Notes under the pieces: generated by a model
Databases searched by the model: none
Told to the model about the DNA's origin: nothing
Seen by the model: only the letters and a program-made list of their open reading frames with translations
Position numbers and translations under genes: made by a program
Source of the DNA: Flavobacterium sp.
GTDB lineage: Bacteria; Bacteroidota; Bacteroidia; Flavobacteriales; Flavobacteriaceae
Length of the DNA stretch: 40,087 nt
NCBI GenBank assembly: GCA_023251135.1
Contig: JAHEZJ010000039.1
Span: forward strand, 1-40,087
Direction of reading: 5' to 3'
In this document: piece by piece, positions 17,731 to 25,657 of the stretch
Numbering within the stretch: the first letter of the stretch is position 1
Layout: every line of letters begins with the position of its first letter

Positions 17731-19359
17731 ATGGAAAACACTGAAAAATATTACTTTAAACCAAATGTAATTATTGGACCACTGGTAGATAAATGGTACG
17801 CATGGACACACTTAATATCGCCCGCAACAGCTGCAATGAATATTGTTGAAAGACATTTAAAAATTATGAATTCCTATATTCAGGCTCCTGCGATTCATGA
17901 GGCTGCTGTAAAAAATCCTAAAATGCTGGGAGGTCCTTTTATGGATTATGAAACCAGAAGAGTAGAGGAAGTAAAGGAACTAAAAGCTGAAATTCTGGAG
18001 AAGCAGGCCAACGCCATACAATTATCAGACGCGATAAAAGAATTGGACCAACTTCTTAAAGCAAAAGCAAAAGGAGCTTCTTTGGAGCCTTTGTACAAAG
18101 AAGTTCCGGAAATATTAAAAGGATATGTAGAATTGGTTTACGATTTAAACAATCACCCTTCGTATCGTTTTTTCGAATCCTTATTGTACAGCAGCCCTTT
18201 CTATTCCAAACAGTCGCAATCTATTTCCTTGTGGGAAACACTAAACGACGAACGCCCTTTTTGTTTGAGCACACCGCAGTTAGAAGAGCCAAACGTATTG
18301 CAGTTGGATATTCCGTTTGACCATAAAGGAATAGATACGTTAAGCAGAATGAAAAGAAATCCGGGATCTATAGAAGCCGTTGCAGAAGAACTAGGCGTTA
18401 AGGAAGAACAAATGGAACTGTTTAAAACTTTCTTTACTAAAAAAGAACATCCTACCTATCAAAAATATACGGGTGACAAAGCCAGAATGCGTTATCTGGG
18501 ACATGCCTGTATTTTGATCGAAACCAAAGATGTGAGTATCCTTGTAGATCCTTTGATTAGTTATTACGGATATGAATCGACCGTTGAGCATTTTTCAGAT
18601 ATTGACCTTCCGGACGTAATCGATTATGTATTGATTACGCACAATCACCAGGATCATATCGTATTGGAAACCCTGTTGCCATTGAGACATAAAATTAAAA
18701 ACCTGATCGTACCGGTAACCACCAGCGGAGCACTTCAGGATCCTAGTATCAAATTGGCGTTCCAAAGTATCGGATTTAAAAACGTCATCGAAATTGACGA
18801 ACTGGAAGAGATAAAATTTGAAAATTGTACCATTACCGGGCTTCCGTTTACAGGAGAACATAGTGATCTTAACATCAGAGCCAAATCATGTTTCCATGTG
18901 GCTATAAACGAGCTGAGCTTTTTGTTTGTTGCCGATTCAAGAGTAATGGAACCGAAATTGTACGAACACATTCACAGAGTTAAAGGCGATGTCGATGTCT
19001 TGTTTTTAGGAATGGAGTGTGCCGGCGCACCTTTAAGCTGGCTTTACGGCTGCCTAATGACAGAACCGATTAACAGAGAAGACGATCAGTCGAGACGTTT
19101 GGCGGGTTGTGATAGTGATAGAGGGTTATCGTTGGTAGACATTTTTAATCCAAAAGAAGCTTATGTATACGCAATGGGAATGGAGCCATGGCTGGAATTT
19201 ATAAGCAGTATCAAATACACCGAAGAATCGCTGGCCATTATTGAGTCCAATCGATTAATAAACCACTGTGCCGAAAAAGGAATCGTTGCGGAACGATTAT
19301 TTGGAGAAAAAGAACTGTTATACGATTACGAGTTAAAAAAAGAATTGGTAATTAATTAA
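17731..19359 (+). CDS. CmlA-like diiron NRPS-associated beta-hydroxylase (metallo-beta-lactamase fold)
   Basis: A 542-residue protein with a helical N-terminal half and a metallo-beta-lactamase-fold C-terminal half. The metal motif THNHQDH supplies H304, H306, D308 and H309. MRYLGHACILIE and VDPLISYYGYES precede it, and GMECAGAPLSW follows. Length and placement of the HxHxDH motif match CmlA, the chloramphenicol-pathway oxygenase that beta-hydroxylates an amino acid held on an NRPS carrier domain. It sits 27 bp after NRPS-2, so the probable substrate is an aminoacyl group on one of that protein's T domains, most plausibly the His/Tyr-like residue of A1 on the GGDS-type T2. The family call is good; the substrate is inference. 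Confidence 0.85.
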   Translation: MENTEKYYFKPNVIIGPLVDKWYAWTHLISPATAAMNIVERHLKIMNSYIQAPAIHEAAVKNPKMLGGPFMDYETRRVEEVKELKAEILEKQANAIQLSDAIKELDQLLKAKAKGASLEPLYKEVPEILKGYVELVYDLNNHPSYRFFESLLYSSPFYSKQSQSISLWETLNDERPFCLSTPQLEEPNVLQLDIPFDHKGIDTLSRMKRNPGSIEAVAEELGVKEEQMELFKTFFTKKEHPTYQKYTGDKARMRYLGHACILIETKDVSILVDPLISYYGYESTVEHFSDIDLPDVIDYVLITHNHQDHIVLETLLPLRHKIKNLIVPVTTSGALQDPSIKLAFQSIGFKNVIEIDELEEIKFENCTITGLPFTGEHSDLNIRAKSCFHVAINELSFLFVADSRVMEPKLYEHIHRVKGDVDVLFLGMECAGAPLSWLYGCLMTEPINREDDQSRRLAGCDSDRGLSLVDIFNPKEAYVYAMGMEPWLEFISSIKYTEESLAIIESNRLINHCAEKGIVAERLFGEKELLYDYELKKELVIN

Positions 19360-19395
19360 TTTTAAGTAAATTTCTGACATCTTAACGGAGCTAAA

Positions 19396-19425
19396 AACCT
19401 TCTTTTAATTTTTTAAAAGAAGGTT
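19396..19425. terminator. Perfect 11-bp inverted repeat between hydroxylase and thioesterase genes
   Basis: AACCTTCTTTT (19396-19406) pairs perfectly with AAAAGAAGGTT (19415-19425) around an 8-base loop. On the + strand no T-run follows, so it is a poor intrinsic terminator for the NRPS transcript. Read on the - strand the stem is followed by TTTTT. It may act as an mRNA-stability or attenuation hairpin before the thioesterase gene. Confidence 0.5.
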
Positions 19426-19447
19426 CTGACCAAAACCAAATAACCAA

Positions 19448-20155
19448 ATGAAAAAAAAGCAACTATTCTTACTGCACTTTGCCGGTGGTAGCATATACTC
19501 CTTTGAATTTCTGAAGTCAGCTAACACCGATTTTGAAATGATACCGGTAGAGCTTCCAGGCAGAGGAAAAAGAATCAAAGAAAAATTACTTACTTCTTAT
19601 AAGGAGGCCATTCAGGATATCTTTTCACAAATAACAGCGCAGCTTAATGGCAATCCATTTATCATTTACGGGCACAGTTTAGGTTCCTCTTTAGGTTTGG
19701 GGGTAACCGATTTATTGGAGAAAAACAACACTCCGCCCCAATGCCTTATTGTAAGCGGCAACGCCGGACCCGGAATCACAAGCGACAACGACAGATCTGA
19801 TCTGGATCGGGATGATTTCGTCAATATGCTCACCGAATTGGGAGGATTATCGGATGAATTACTACAAAGCAAAGAGCTGTTAGATTTTGTATTACCAATA
19901 CTTAGAGCCGACTTTAAAATAGTAGAACAGGATTTTTTTATTGAAAATACGGTCGTAAAATCTCCGATAGTAGCCATAATGGGGAACTCAGAAAAATACG
20001 TAGACCGAATCAACAATTGGAAAAAACATACCGCTTCCGGATTTAATTCCTATGTACTCAAAGGAAACCACTTTTTCATACTCAATAATGGCGATAATTT
20101 GATTAAGATTTTTGAAACCAGTTTTGATGAATGTACGAGTCTGAACTATCAGTGA
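19448..20155 (+). CDS. Type II thioesterase (NRPS editing)
   Basis: A 235-residue alpha/beta hydrolase of the GrsT/SrfAD type-II thioesterase family, which removes mis-primed or stalled groups from carrier domains. It opens with LLHFAGGSIYSFEFL, has nucleophile motif GHSLGSS with Ser77, and has a C-terminal GNHFF with His208. The usual catalytic Asp (GGKDD in related enzymes) falls on MGNSEKY, so the acid position reads Glu182 or is displaced. The gene begins 88 bp after the CmlA-like gene and ends the first NRPS block. The stop codon overlaps the start of a 14-bp tandem repeat. Confidence 0.88.
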   Translation: MKKKQLFLLHFAGGSIYSFEFLKSANTDFEMIPVELPGRGKRIKEKLLTSYKEAIQDIFSQITAQLNGNPFIIYGHSLGSSLGLGVTDLLEKNNTPPQCLIVSGNAGPGITSDNDRSDLDRDDFVNMLTELGGLSDELLQSKELLDFVLPILRADFKIVEQDFFIENTVVKSPIVAIMGNSEKYVDRINNWKKHTASGFNSYVLKGNHFFILNNGDNLIKIFETSFDECTSLNYQ

Positions 20156-20224
20156 TCTGTGAAATGTAATCTGTGAAATGTAGACTGTGAAATGTAGACT
20201 GTGAAATGTAGACTGTGAGATGTG
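20155..20224. repeat. 14-bp tandem repeat, five copies
   Basis: Five consecutive 14-bp units of the type GACTGTGAAATGTA run from the stop codon of the thioesterase gene (20155-20168, 20169-20182, 20183-20196, 20197-20210, 20211-20224). The first two units begin AT instead of GA and the last is slightly degenerate. They lead straight into a longer dispersed repeat. Confidence 0.85.
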
Positions 20225-20395
20225 AAAAGTATATCAAAAAGGACTATGTTTTTTACATTACGCTTTGTGTTTTATTAAAAGTGAAACGCCCTAATTTCAG
20301 CCAGAAAAACTATGTTTCTATGTGTTTAACAACCGCCACAGATTGAAAGATTAAAAAATCTGCAAGATCTGCGAGAGAAAAAAACACAAAGAACC
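20214..20395. repeat. Third copy of the dispersed intergenic repeat
   Basis: This matches 8478-8672 over most of its length. Shared blocks include GTGAAACGCC, CTATGTTTCTATGTGTT, AACAACCGCCACAG and GATCTGCGAGAGAAAAA. No coding potential is seen. It fills almost the whole gap between the thioesterase and the small secreted protein. Confidence 0.75.
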
Positions 20396-20429
20396 GCTAA
20401 CTATCCCAACCGTATAAAAACTAAAAATT

Positions 20430-20795
20430 ATGAAAACAACCAAAACGCTAATTGCCGCTATCCTAATATTATTCATCTCCGCTAGCAGCATAGCACAAAA
20501 TAAGAAAAAAGAACTAGTGGAAAATCAACTTACGATCACAGGCATTACCGGACAATCTATAAAAGAATCAGCTGACGTAAACAATGTTGAAAAGCTCATT
20601 GAAGAAATCAGCAACCAAATTGTAAAAGAAAAACTGGCAACTAAAAACACAGGCAAGTTATCGTATTTACTCAACGACAAAGAGTTTATCATAAACGGCG
20701 TGAGACAAGAATCGGCAGTACAATTGAGGTATAAAAATAAATACATAGGGAAGAATACGAAGTGGAACATCTGCAAAAACTACAAAGCAAAATAA
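20430..20795 (+). CDS. Small secreted protein of unknown function
   Basis: A 121-residue protein with a clear signal peptide (MKTTKTLIAAILILFISASSIAQ, cleavage likely after AQ near residue 23). The mature part is Lys-rich, with an amphipathic helical stretch (VNNVEKLIEEISNQIV) and a segment LNDKEFIINGVRQESAVQLRYKNKY. I do not recognise a named family. It stands between the NRPS block and an outer-membrane receptor. The ATG is preceded by the A-rich leader common in this window. A role in the cluster is not shown. Confidence 0.6.
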   Translation: MKTTKTLIAAILILFISASSIAQNKKKELVENQLTITGITGQSIKESADVNNVEKLIEEISNQIVKEKLATKNTGKLSYLLNDKEFIINGVRQESAVQLRYKNKYIGKNTKWNICKNYKAK

Positions 20796-20984
20796 GCAGA
20801 GTCTTTACGCCTTATCAGCGGTTCCTGTTTTAGCATACTCCTTAATTTTAAAATGGACTATCGCTTCAATACGTTCAAAGACTATAAATCTTTTCTTTCC
20901 ATAAAAATTATCAATCAAAAAAAGAGCTTGAGACTACTTGATGTCATTCTCACAGTTAATCTTAAAAAATACATTTAAAAAAGA

Positions 20985-23471
20985 ATGAAATACAATTATA
21001 TGCATATAAATTATATCAGTTTGCTGTGTGTGTTTATTTTTCTATGCAATTCAACATACGGACAAAATTCAAAAACACCAGATAATTCGATATACAAGCA
21101 AGTTTCAACTTCATCAATTTCGGGAACTGTTATTGATGCTGAAAATAAAGAGCCTGTCATTTTTGCAACAATTCTTTTGTTGAATGAGGAGCAGGAAACC
21201 TTAATAAAAAGTGAATTGTCTGAAAACAAAGGAGAGTTTAATTTTATAAATCTGAAGAACGGGAAATACAGAATTAAAATTGTTCATGACGACTACAAGA
21301 CTTTTAAAAGTGAAGTTATTACGATAAAAGAGGACAACAAAAAAGAACTTTTGCCTATAGAACTGCTTAAGACCATAAAAAAGGAGAATTTAAAAGAAGT
21401 TGTAATCGTTAAAAAGAAAAAGTTCATTGAGACTAAGATCGACCGTACTATTTTAAATGTAGATGCTTTAGAATCAAACAGTGGAATTACGGCTTTAGAA
21501 TTGTTAAAGAAAGCACCCGGAACCAGTATAAGCGAGCAGGGAGTGGTAAGTTTGAATGGAAAAGCAAATACTACGATTTTTATCGACGACCGTCCAACCT
21601 ACCTGTCGGGAGCACAGCTTGAAAGTTATTTAAGCGGATTGGCTTCAGACAACATCGACAAAATTGAAATAATGACCAACCCGCCTGCCAAATACGAAGC
21701 GGCAGGAAATGGGGGAGTGATCAACATCAAACTAAAAAAGAGCAAAAAAGAAGGAGAAAACGGAAGCGTAGTAGTGGGATTGAGACAGCATAAATTTACC
21801 GAGTTCAACACCACCTTTGATTTGAATAAGAAAAAAGAGAAGTACAACCTTTTTTTAAGTGGAAACATTGGTTACAAAAAACGTTTTCAGAATCTCTTCA
21901 TCAATAGAAACTTTACAGAAACAGGCAGTTACAGCAGACAGGAAACCAATAATGTAGGAGACGCTATAGTGACCAACCTCAGATTTGGTGCAGATTACAA
22001 TCTTTCAAAAAACACGGTTATTGGATTCTCCACAGATAGTCAGATCTGGAATGGAAATGATATCGACGATGGTCGAAATTATCTCTACAACAAAACCCAG
22101 GCGATGGATTCAATTGTAAAAACACTAGGGGACTCTGACAGTAAATCGGTAAACAGTGCTACAAATTTAAACATCACACATAAGCTGAATGAAAAGAGCG
22201 ATGTTAGTGCTAATTTCGATTATTTACTATACGATTCTTTTCCCTATCAGGAATTTAAAAATTCGATAGTGTTTTCGGATGCAAGTAAAAATTATTCCGA
22301 TATGCTTGTAGGAGGAGCGGCTTCTAAGGTTAATATTTATGCAGGAAAGGCAGATTATTCCAATCAACTGACTAAGAAAACAAACTTACAGACCGGATTT
22401 AAATACAGTAATATCAGAACCAATAATGAAAGTAAATATTTTGATATCGTAAACGGTAATACGACTCCAAATTTAAATCAGAACAATAAATTTTTGTACG
22501 ACGAAAAGATAACAGCCTTATACGCGAGTTCCAACACCAATTTTGACAGACTTTCGATGCAGCTAGGACTTCGATATGAAAGTGTGAAAATTGTGGGAGA
22601 TCAGTTAGGAAACGAGATAAAGCCCAGAATGAAAACCAAAACCAGCTATGATAATTTTTTCCCGACTGTCTATCTGTCTTATAAACTGGATTCTTTAGCG
22701 AATAATACCATAGGAATCAATTACGGAAAAAGAATCGACAGACCGTATTATCAGGATCTTAATCCCGTGGTTATCCAGTTGGACAAGCTAACCTTTTACA
22801 AAGGAAATCCCAATCTGAAACCGTCCATTACCAATTCGGTCGAAGCTTCTTTTGCCCATAAAAGCCTGCTGAACGTTACGCTGGCCTACAGTAAAATTAA
22901 CGATCAGATTATGGAAACCATAGAAATTTTAAACAATACTTATTACAGTATGCCCGGAAATATAGGCGATACCCAGGTAAGCAATCTTAGTGTGAGTTCC
23001 ACTTTTAATCTTGCTTCATGGCTAACGTTTTCCACAAATGCCCAACTGTCCTACACCGATACTAAGAGCAATTTCTTTGGAGGCAAACTGCACAGTTATG
23101 GCTACAATTTCAGAATCGATCCCGTATTGCAAATAAAACTGAAGAATGACTATAATGTTGAACTCTTCAGTCGATACGTAAGCAAAGCCTATGTGGCTCA
23201 GTTTTCTATAGATCCTTATTGGTTTCTGGATATAACCGTCAGTAAAAAACTTTCCAGCAGAAGTTCGATCAAATTAATAGGCATGGATATTTTTAAAACC
23301 TATATCAACAAAGGAACAATTAATAACCTGGTTAATACAACGGCAGACTATAAGACTTTATGGAATACCAGACAGGTGAGAGTATCGTTTACGTATAATT
23401 TTGGAGATAAAATCACCACTCAGGAAAGAGAAAATAACAGTATCGATACCGAAAAGAACAGAATTAAATAA
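20985..23471 (+). CDS. TonB-dependent-type outer membrane receptor (CarboxypepD_reg-like + OMP_b-brl_3 barrel)
   Basis: An 828-residue outer-membrane protein. It has a signal peptide (ISLLCVFIFLCNSTYGQ), a carboxypeptidase-regulatory-like beta-sandwich (SGTVIDAENKEPVIFATI, about 45-125), a plug-like region (FIDDRPTYLSGAQLESYL, NIDKIEIMTNPPAKYEA, GGVINIKLKK) and a long barrel ending in VRVSFTYNFGD. It belongs to the Bacteroidetes outer-membrane beta-barrel family related to TonB-dependent receptors. The ligand cannot be read from sequence. Its place between the NRPS genes and a peptide exporter suggests handling, uptake or sensing of the product, but a chance neighbour is possible. A second ATG at 21000 is an alternative start. 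Confidence 0.85.
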   Translation: MKYNYMHINYISLLCVFIFLCNSTYGQNSKTPDNSIYKQVSTSSISGTVIDAENKEPVIFATILLLNEEQETLIKSELSENKGEFNFINLKNGKYRIKIVHDDYKTFKSEVITIKEDNKKELLPIELLKTIKKENLKEVVIVKKKKFIETKIDRTILNVDALESNSGITALELLKKAPGTSISEQGVVSLNGKANTTIFIDDRPTYLSGAQLESYLSGLASDNIDKIEIMTNPPAKYEAAGNGGVINIKLKKSKKEGENGSVVVGLRQHKFTEFNTTFDLNKKKEKYNLFLSGNIGYKKRFQNLFINRNFTETGSYSRQETNNVGDAIVTNLRFGADYNLSKNTVIGFSTDSQIWNGNDIDDGRNYLYNKTQAMDSIVKTLGDSDSKSVNSATNLNITHKLNEKSDVSANFDYLLYDSFPYQEFKNSIVFSDASKNYSDMLVGGAASKVNIYAGKADYSNQLTKKTNLQTGFKYSNIRTNNESKYFDIVNGNTTPNLNQNNKFLYDEKITALYASSNTNFDRLSMQLGLRYESVKIVGDQLGNEIKPRMKTKTSYDNFFPTVYLSYKLDSLANNTIGINYGKRIDRPYYQDLNPVVIQLDKLTFYKGNPNLKPSITNSVEASFAHKSLLNVTLAYSKINDQIMETIEILNNTYYSMPGNIGDTQVSNLSVSSTFNLASWLTFSTNAQLSYTDTKSNFFGGKLHSYGYNFRIDPVLQIKLKNDYNVELFSRYVSKAYVAQFSIDPYWFLDITVSKKLSSRSSIKLIGMDIFKTYINKGTINNLVNTTADYKTLWNTRQVRVSFTYNFGDKITTQERENNSIDTEKNRIK

Positions 23472-23608
23472 TAGAGTATTTCCTCTGCAGCAAAACGGCC
23501 TGCTAATACGTCTTTAGAATTTCATTTTCAAAATAATTTCAGAATCCATACCTAAAAAGGGTATCATCTCCTTATGACTTTATAAACCACAACAAAAAAA
23601 CTTTTAAG

Positions 23609-25243
23609 ATGTTTAAAATATCACTAAAAAATACAATTCTTCTGGCGGCCTATGCTTTGCCAAATACAATTCTTAGTTTCGGAATAGTGTACATTATAAA
23701 CAACGCCCTGTCTGGTAATAAGTCGTTTATGACGGATTATACCGGAATGGTTTTTTTTGCAATTGTTGTATACACCTATTTGTTAAACATCATTTTTCAA
23801 AAGGGACTCAATGAGTTTTCTTTTAAAATGTTGTACGATAATGAAAAAATAATATTTTCAAAAATCCTTCAGACCTCACTTATAAAATTGGAAAACCTGG
23901 GTTCACAGCGTTTTTTTACTGTCGTTGAAGACCTGAGAGTATTCGGACTTTTGCCTTATACGGTAACGCATACCGTGAATTCTGTTTTAATGTTAGTGCT
24001 TTGTTTGATCTACATGTTTACCATTTCGATAAGTTCAGCTCTTATTGTTGTGGCATTAATCATTGCAGTTGCGGCTTCCTATCTGGTGGTTATAAACTCG
24101 ATGTCTAAAAAAGTAACCAGCCTTAGAGAATACAACGATGATTATTATATGTATGTGGATGACGTAATGAAAGGATTCAAAAAACTAAAATTGAGCTTTT
24201 TCAGAACGGAAAATTTAATGAACAAATTTTTAAAACCCAATCGGGATCAGGCCGGGGAACTGGACTTTAAAATCAGTTACATCTTTTTGTCAATCAATCT
24301 GATTAGCCAGTATGGGTTGTATGCAATTATTGCTACTATTTTGTTCGTCTTGCCAGGCTGGGGATTGTTAAGCCAGTCCGATGTTATTGCCTACGTAGTC
24401 ATTGTTTTGTTTATCTCAGGCCCTATAAACAACCTCATTAACCTGCAGCAAACCTATACCCGTTTTATTGTGGCCAACAAAAGAATCAAAGACTTCTTAA
24501 AAGACTTTGAAGTGCATGAAGATGCAAAACCACAACCGGAAATACAGCATACTTCGTTTGAAAGTATTGAATTCAGAGACATTCATTTTTCATACAATAA
24601 TGACTCCAACGACAGTGTGTTTGCTTTAGGGCCAATAGATCTGACCATAAAAGAAGGAGAAACCATTTTTATTGTGGGTGGAAATGGTTCCGGGAAAAGT
24701 ACCTTCATTAACACATTTACCGGACTATACACACCGTCTAAAGGAGAAATGTTTTTGAATGGAAAAGAAATTGAATCCAGTCAGGAAAATCAAAACTTAA
24801 TAGCCGCTGTATTTACCGATGATCATATATTCTCTCACAACTACGAAGAATACACCGTTGAAAATAACCCGGAATACAAACAGTTATTGGAAATGATGAA
24901 GCTGGATCAGGTTATTTTAGACGATAAAGAAAGCTCTGCCAGAAGGAAATTTTCAAAAGGACAAAGTAAAAGAATGTCATTAATCTTTGCTTTGATGGAG
25001 AAAAAGCCAGTTTTAGTTTTAGACGAATGGGCTGCCGATCAGGACCCATACTTCAGAAAGTTTTTTTATGAAGAACTTATTCCAAAATTAAAAGCAGAAG
25101 GAAAAACAATTATCGCAGTAACACACGATGACGCTTATTTTCATCTGGCAGACCGAATTTTAAAATTCAACTACGGTAAAATCGATGCCGAGGTAACAGT
25201 AGACAAATCAAAAGAATACAGCAAAGAATTGTTCTGGGCTTAG
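23609..25243 (+). CDS. Cyclic-peptide export ABC transporter (PvdE/SyrD-like, fused TMD-NBD)
   Basis: A 544-residue half-transporter with an N-terminal six-helix membrane domain (hydrophobic stretches about 10-30, 48-65, 125-165, 225-280) and a C-terminal ATPase. Walker A is VGGNGSGKST with K363. The signature is KFSKGQSKR rather than LSGGQ. Walker B runs into VLVLDEWAADQDPYFRKFFY with D472/E473, a hallmark of the cyclic-peptide exporter family that includes PvdE and SyrD. It therefore probably moves the finished non-ribosomal peptide across the inner membrane. It lies between the receptor gene and NRPS-3. Confidence 0.9.
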   Translation: MFKISLKNTILLAAYALPNTILSFGIVYIINNALSGNKSFMTDYTGMVFFAIVVYTYLLNIIFQKGLNEFSFKMLYDNEKIIFSKILQTSLIKLENLGSQRFFTVVEDLRVFGLLPYTVTHTVNSVLMLVLCLIYMFTISISSALIVVALIIAVAASYLVVINSMSKKVTSLREYNDDYYMYVDDVMKGFKKLKLSFFRTENLMNKFLKPNRDQAGELDFKISYIFLSINLISQYGLYAIIATILFVLPGWGLLSQSDVIAYVVIVLFISGPINNLINLQQTYTRFIVANKRIKDFLKDFEVHEDAKPQPEIQHTSFESIEFRDIHFSYNNDSNDSVFALGPIDLTIKEGETIFIVGGNGSGKSTFINTFTGLYTPSKGEMFLNGKEIESSQENQNLIAAVFTDDHIFSHNYEEYTVENNPEYKQLLEMMKLDQVILDDKESSARRKFSKGQSKRMSLIFALMEKKPVLVLDEWAADQDPYFRKFFYEELIPKLKAEGKTIIAVTHDDAYFHLADRILKFNYGKIDAEVTVDKSKEYSKELFWA

Positions 25244-25264
25244 ATCATAAGTTCAAATTTTATA

Positions 25265-25515
25265 GCACGCGGATTATACGGATTCGCTAACGCGAGAACG
25301 CGGATGGATACGGATTTTTTTTTATTTGTATCGTGAGGACCAATTTAGGTTATGCTCCGTAGGAGCGAAATGTGTATAGGCACGCGGATAACACGGATTC
25401 GCTAACGCGAAAACGCGGATAGATACGGTTTTTTTTTATTTGTACCACGAAGACCAATTTGGCTATGCTCCGTAGGAGCGACATGTGTGTAGCATCCATA
25501 GGAGCGAAATATGTC
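25265..25515. repeat. Tandem duplication of a ~114-bp intergenic element with GCTCC-hairpins
   Basis: Two direct copies, 25265-25379 and 25380-25492, are followed by a fragment (about 25493-25515). Each copy begins GCACGCGGAT, contains GGATTCGCTAACGCGA, a run of T, and the palindrome GCTCCGTAGGAGC (25354-25366 and 25467-25479). They differ at scattered positions. The rest of the gap between the exporter and NRPS-3 (25244-25657) shows no gene and no clear promoter. Confidence 0.85.
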
Positions 25516-25657
25516 TAATACAATTAGACGCTTCGTCTATCAAACCCACCCCACAAAATCATTTTTTTTAGGTTCCAAATTGGAAAACTCATTTCGTTTC
25601 ATTCCTGAGGCGAAACATGATATCACTTAATTCTAATTGCATAAAAAATATTTTAAA

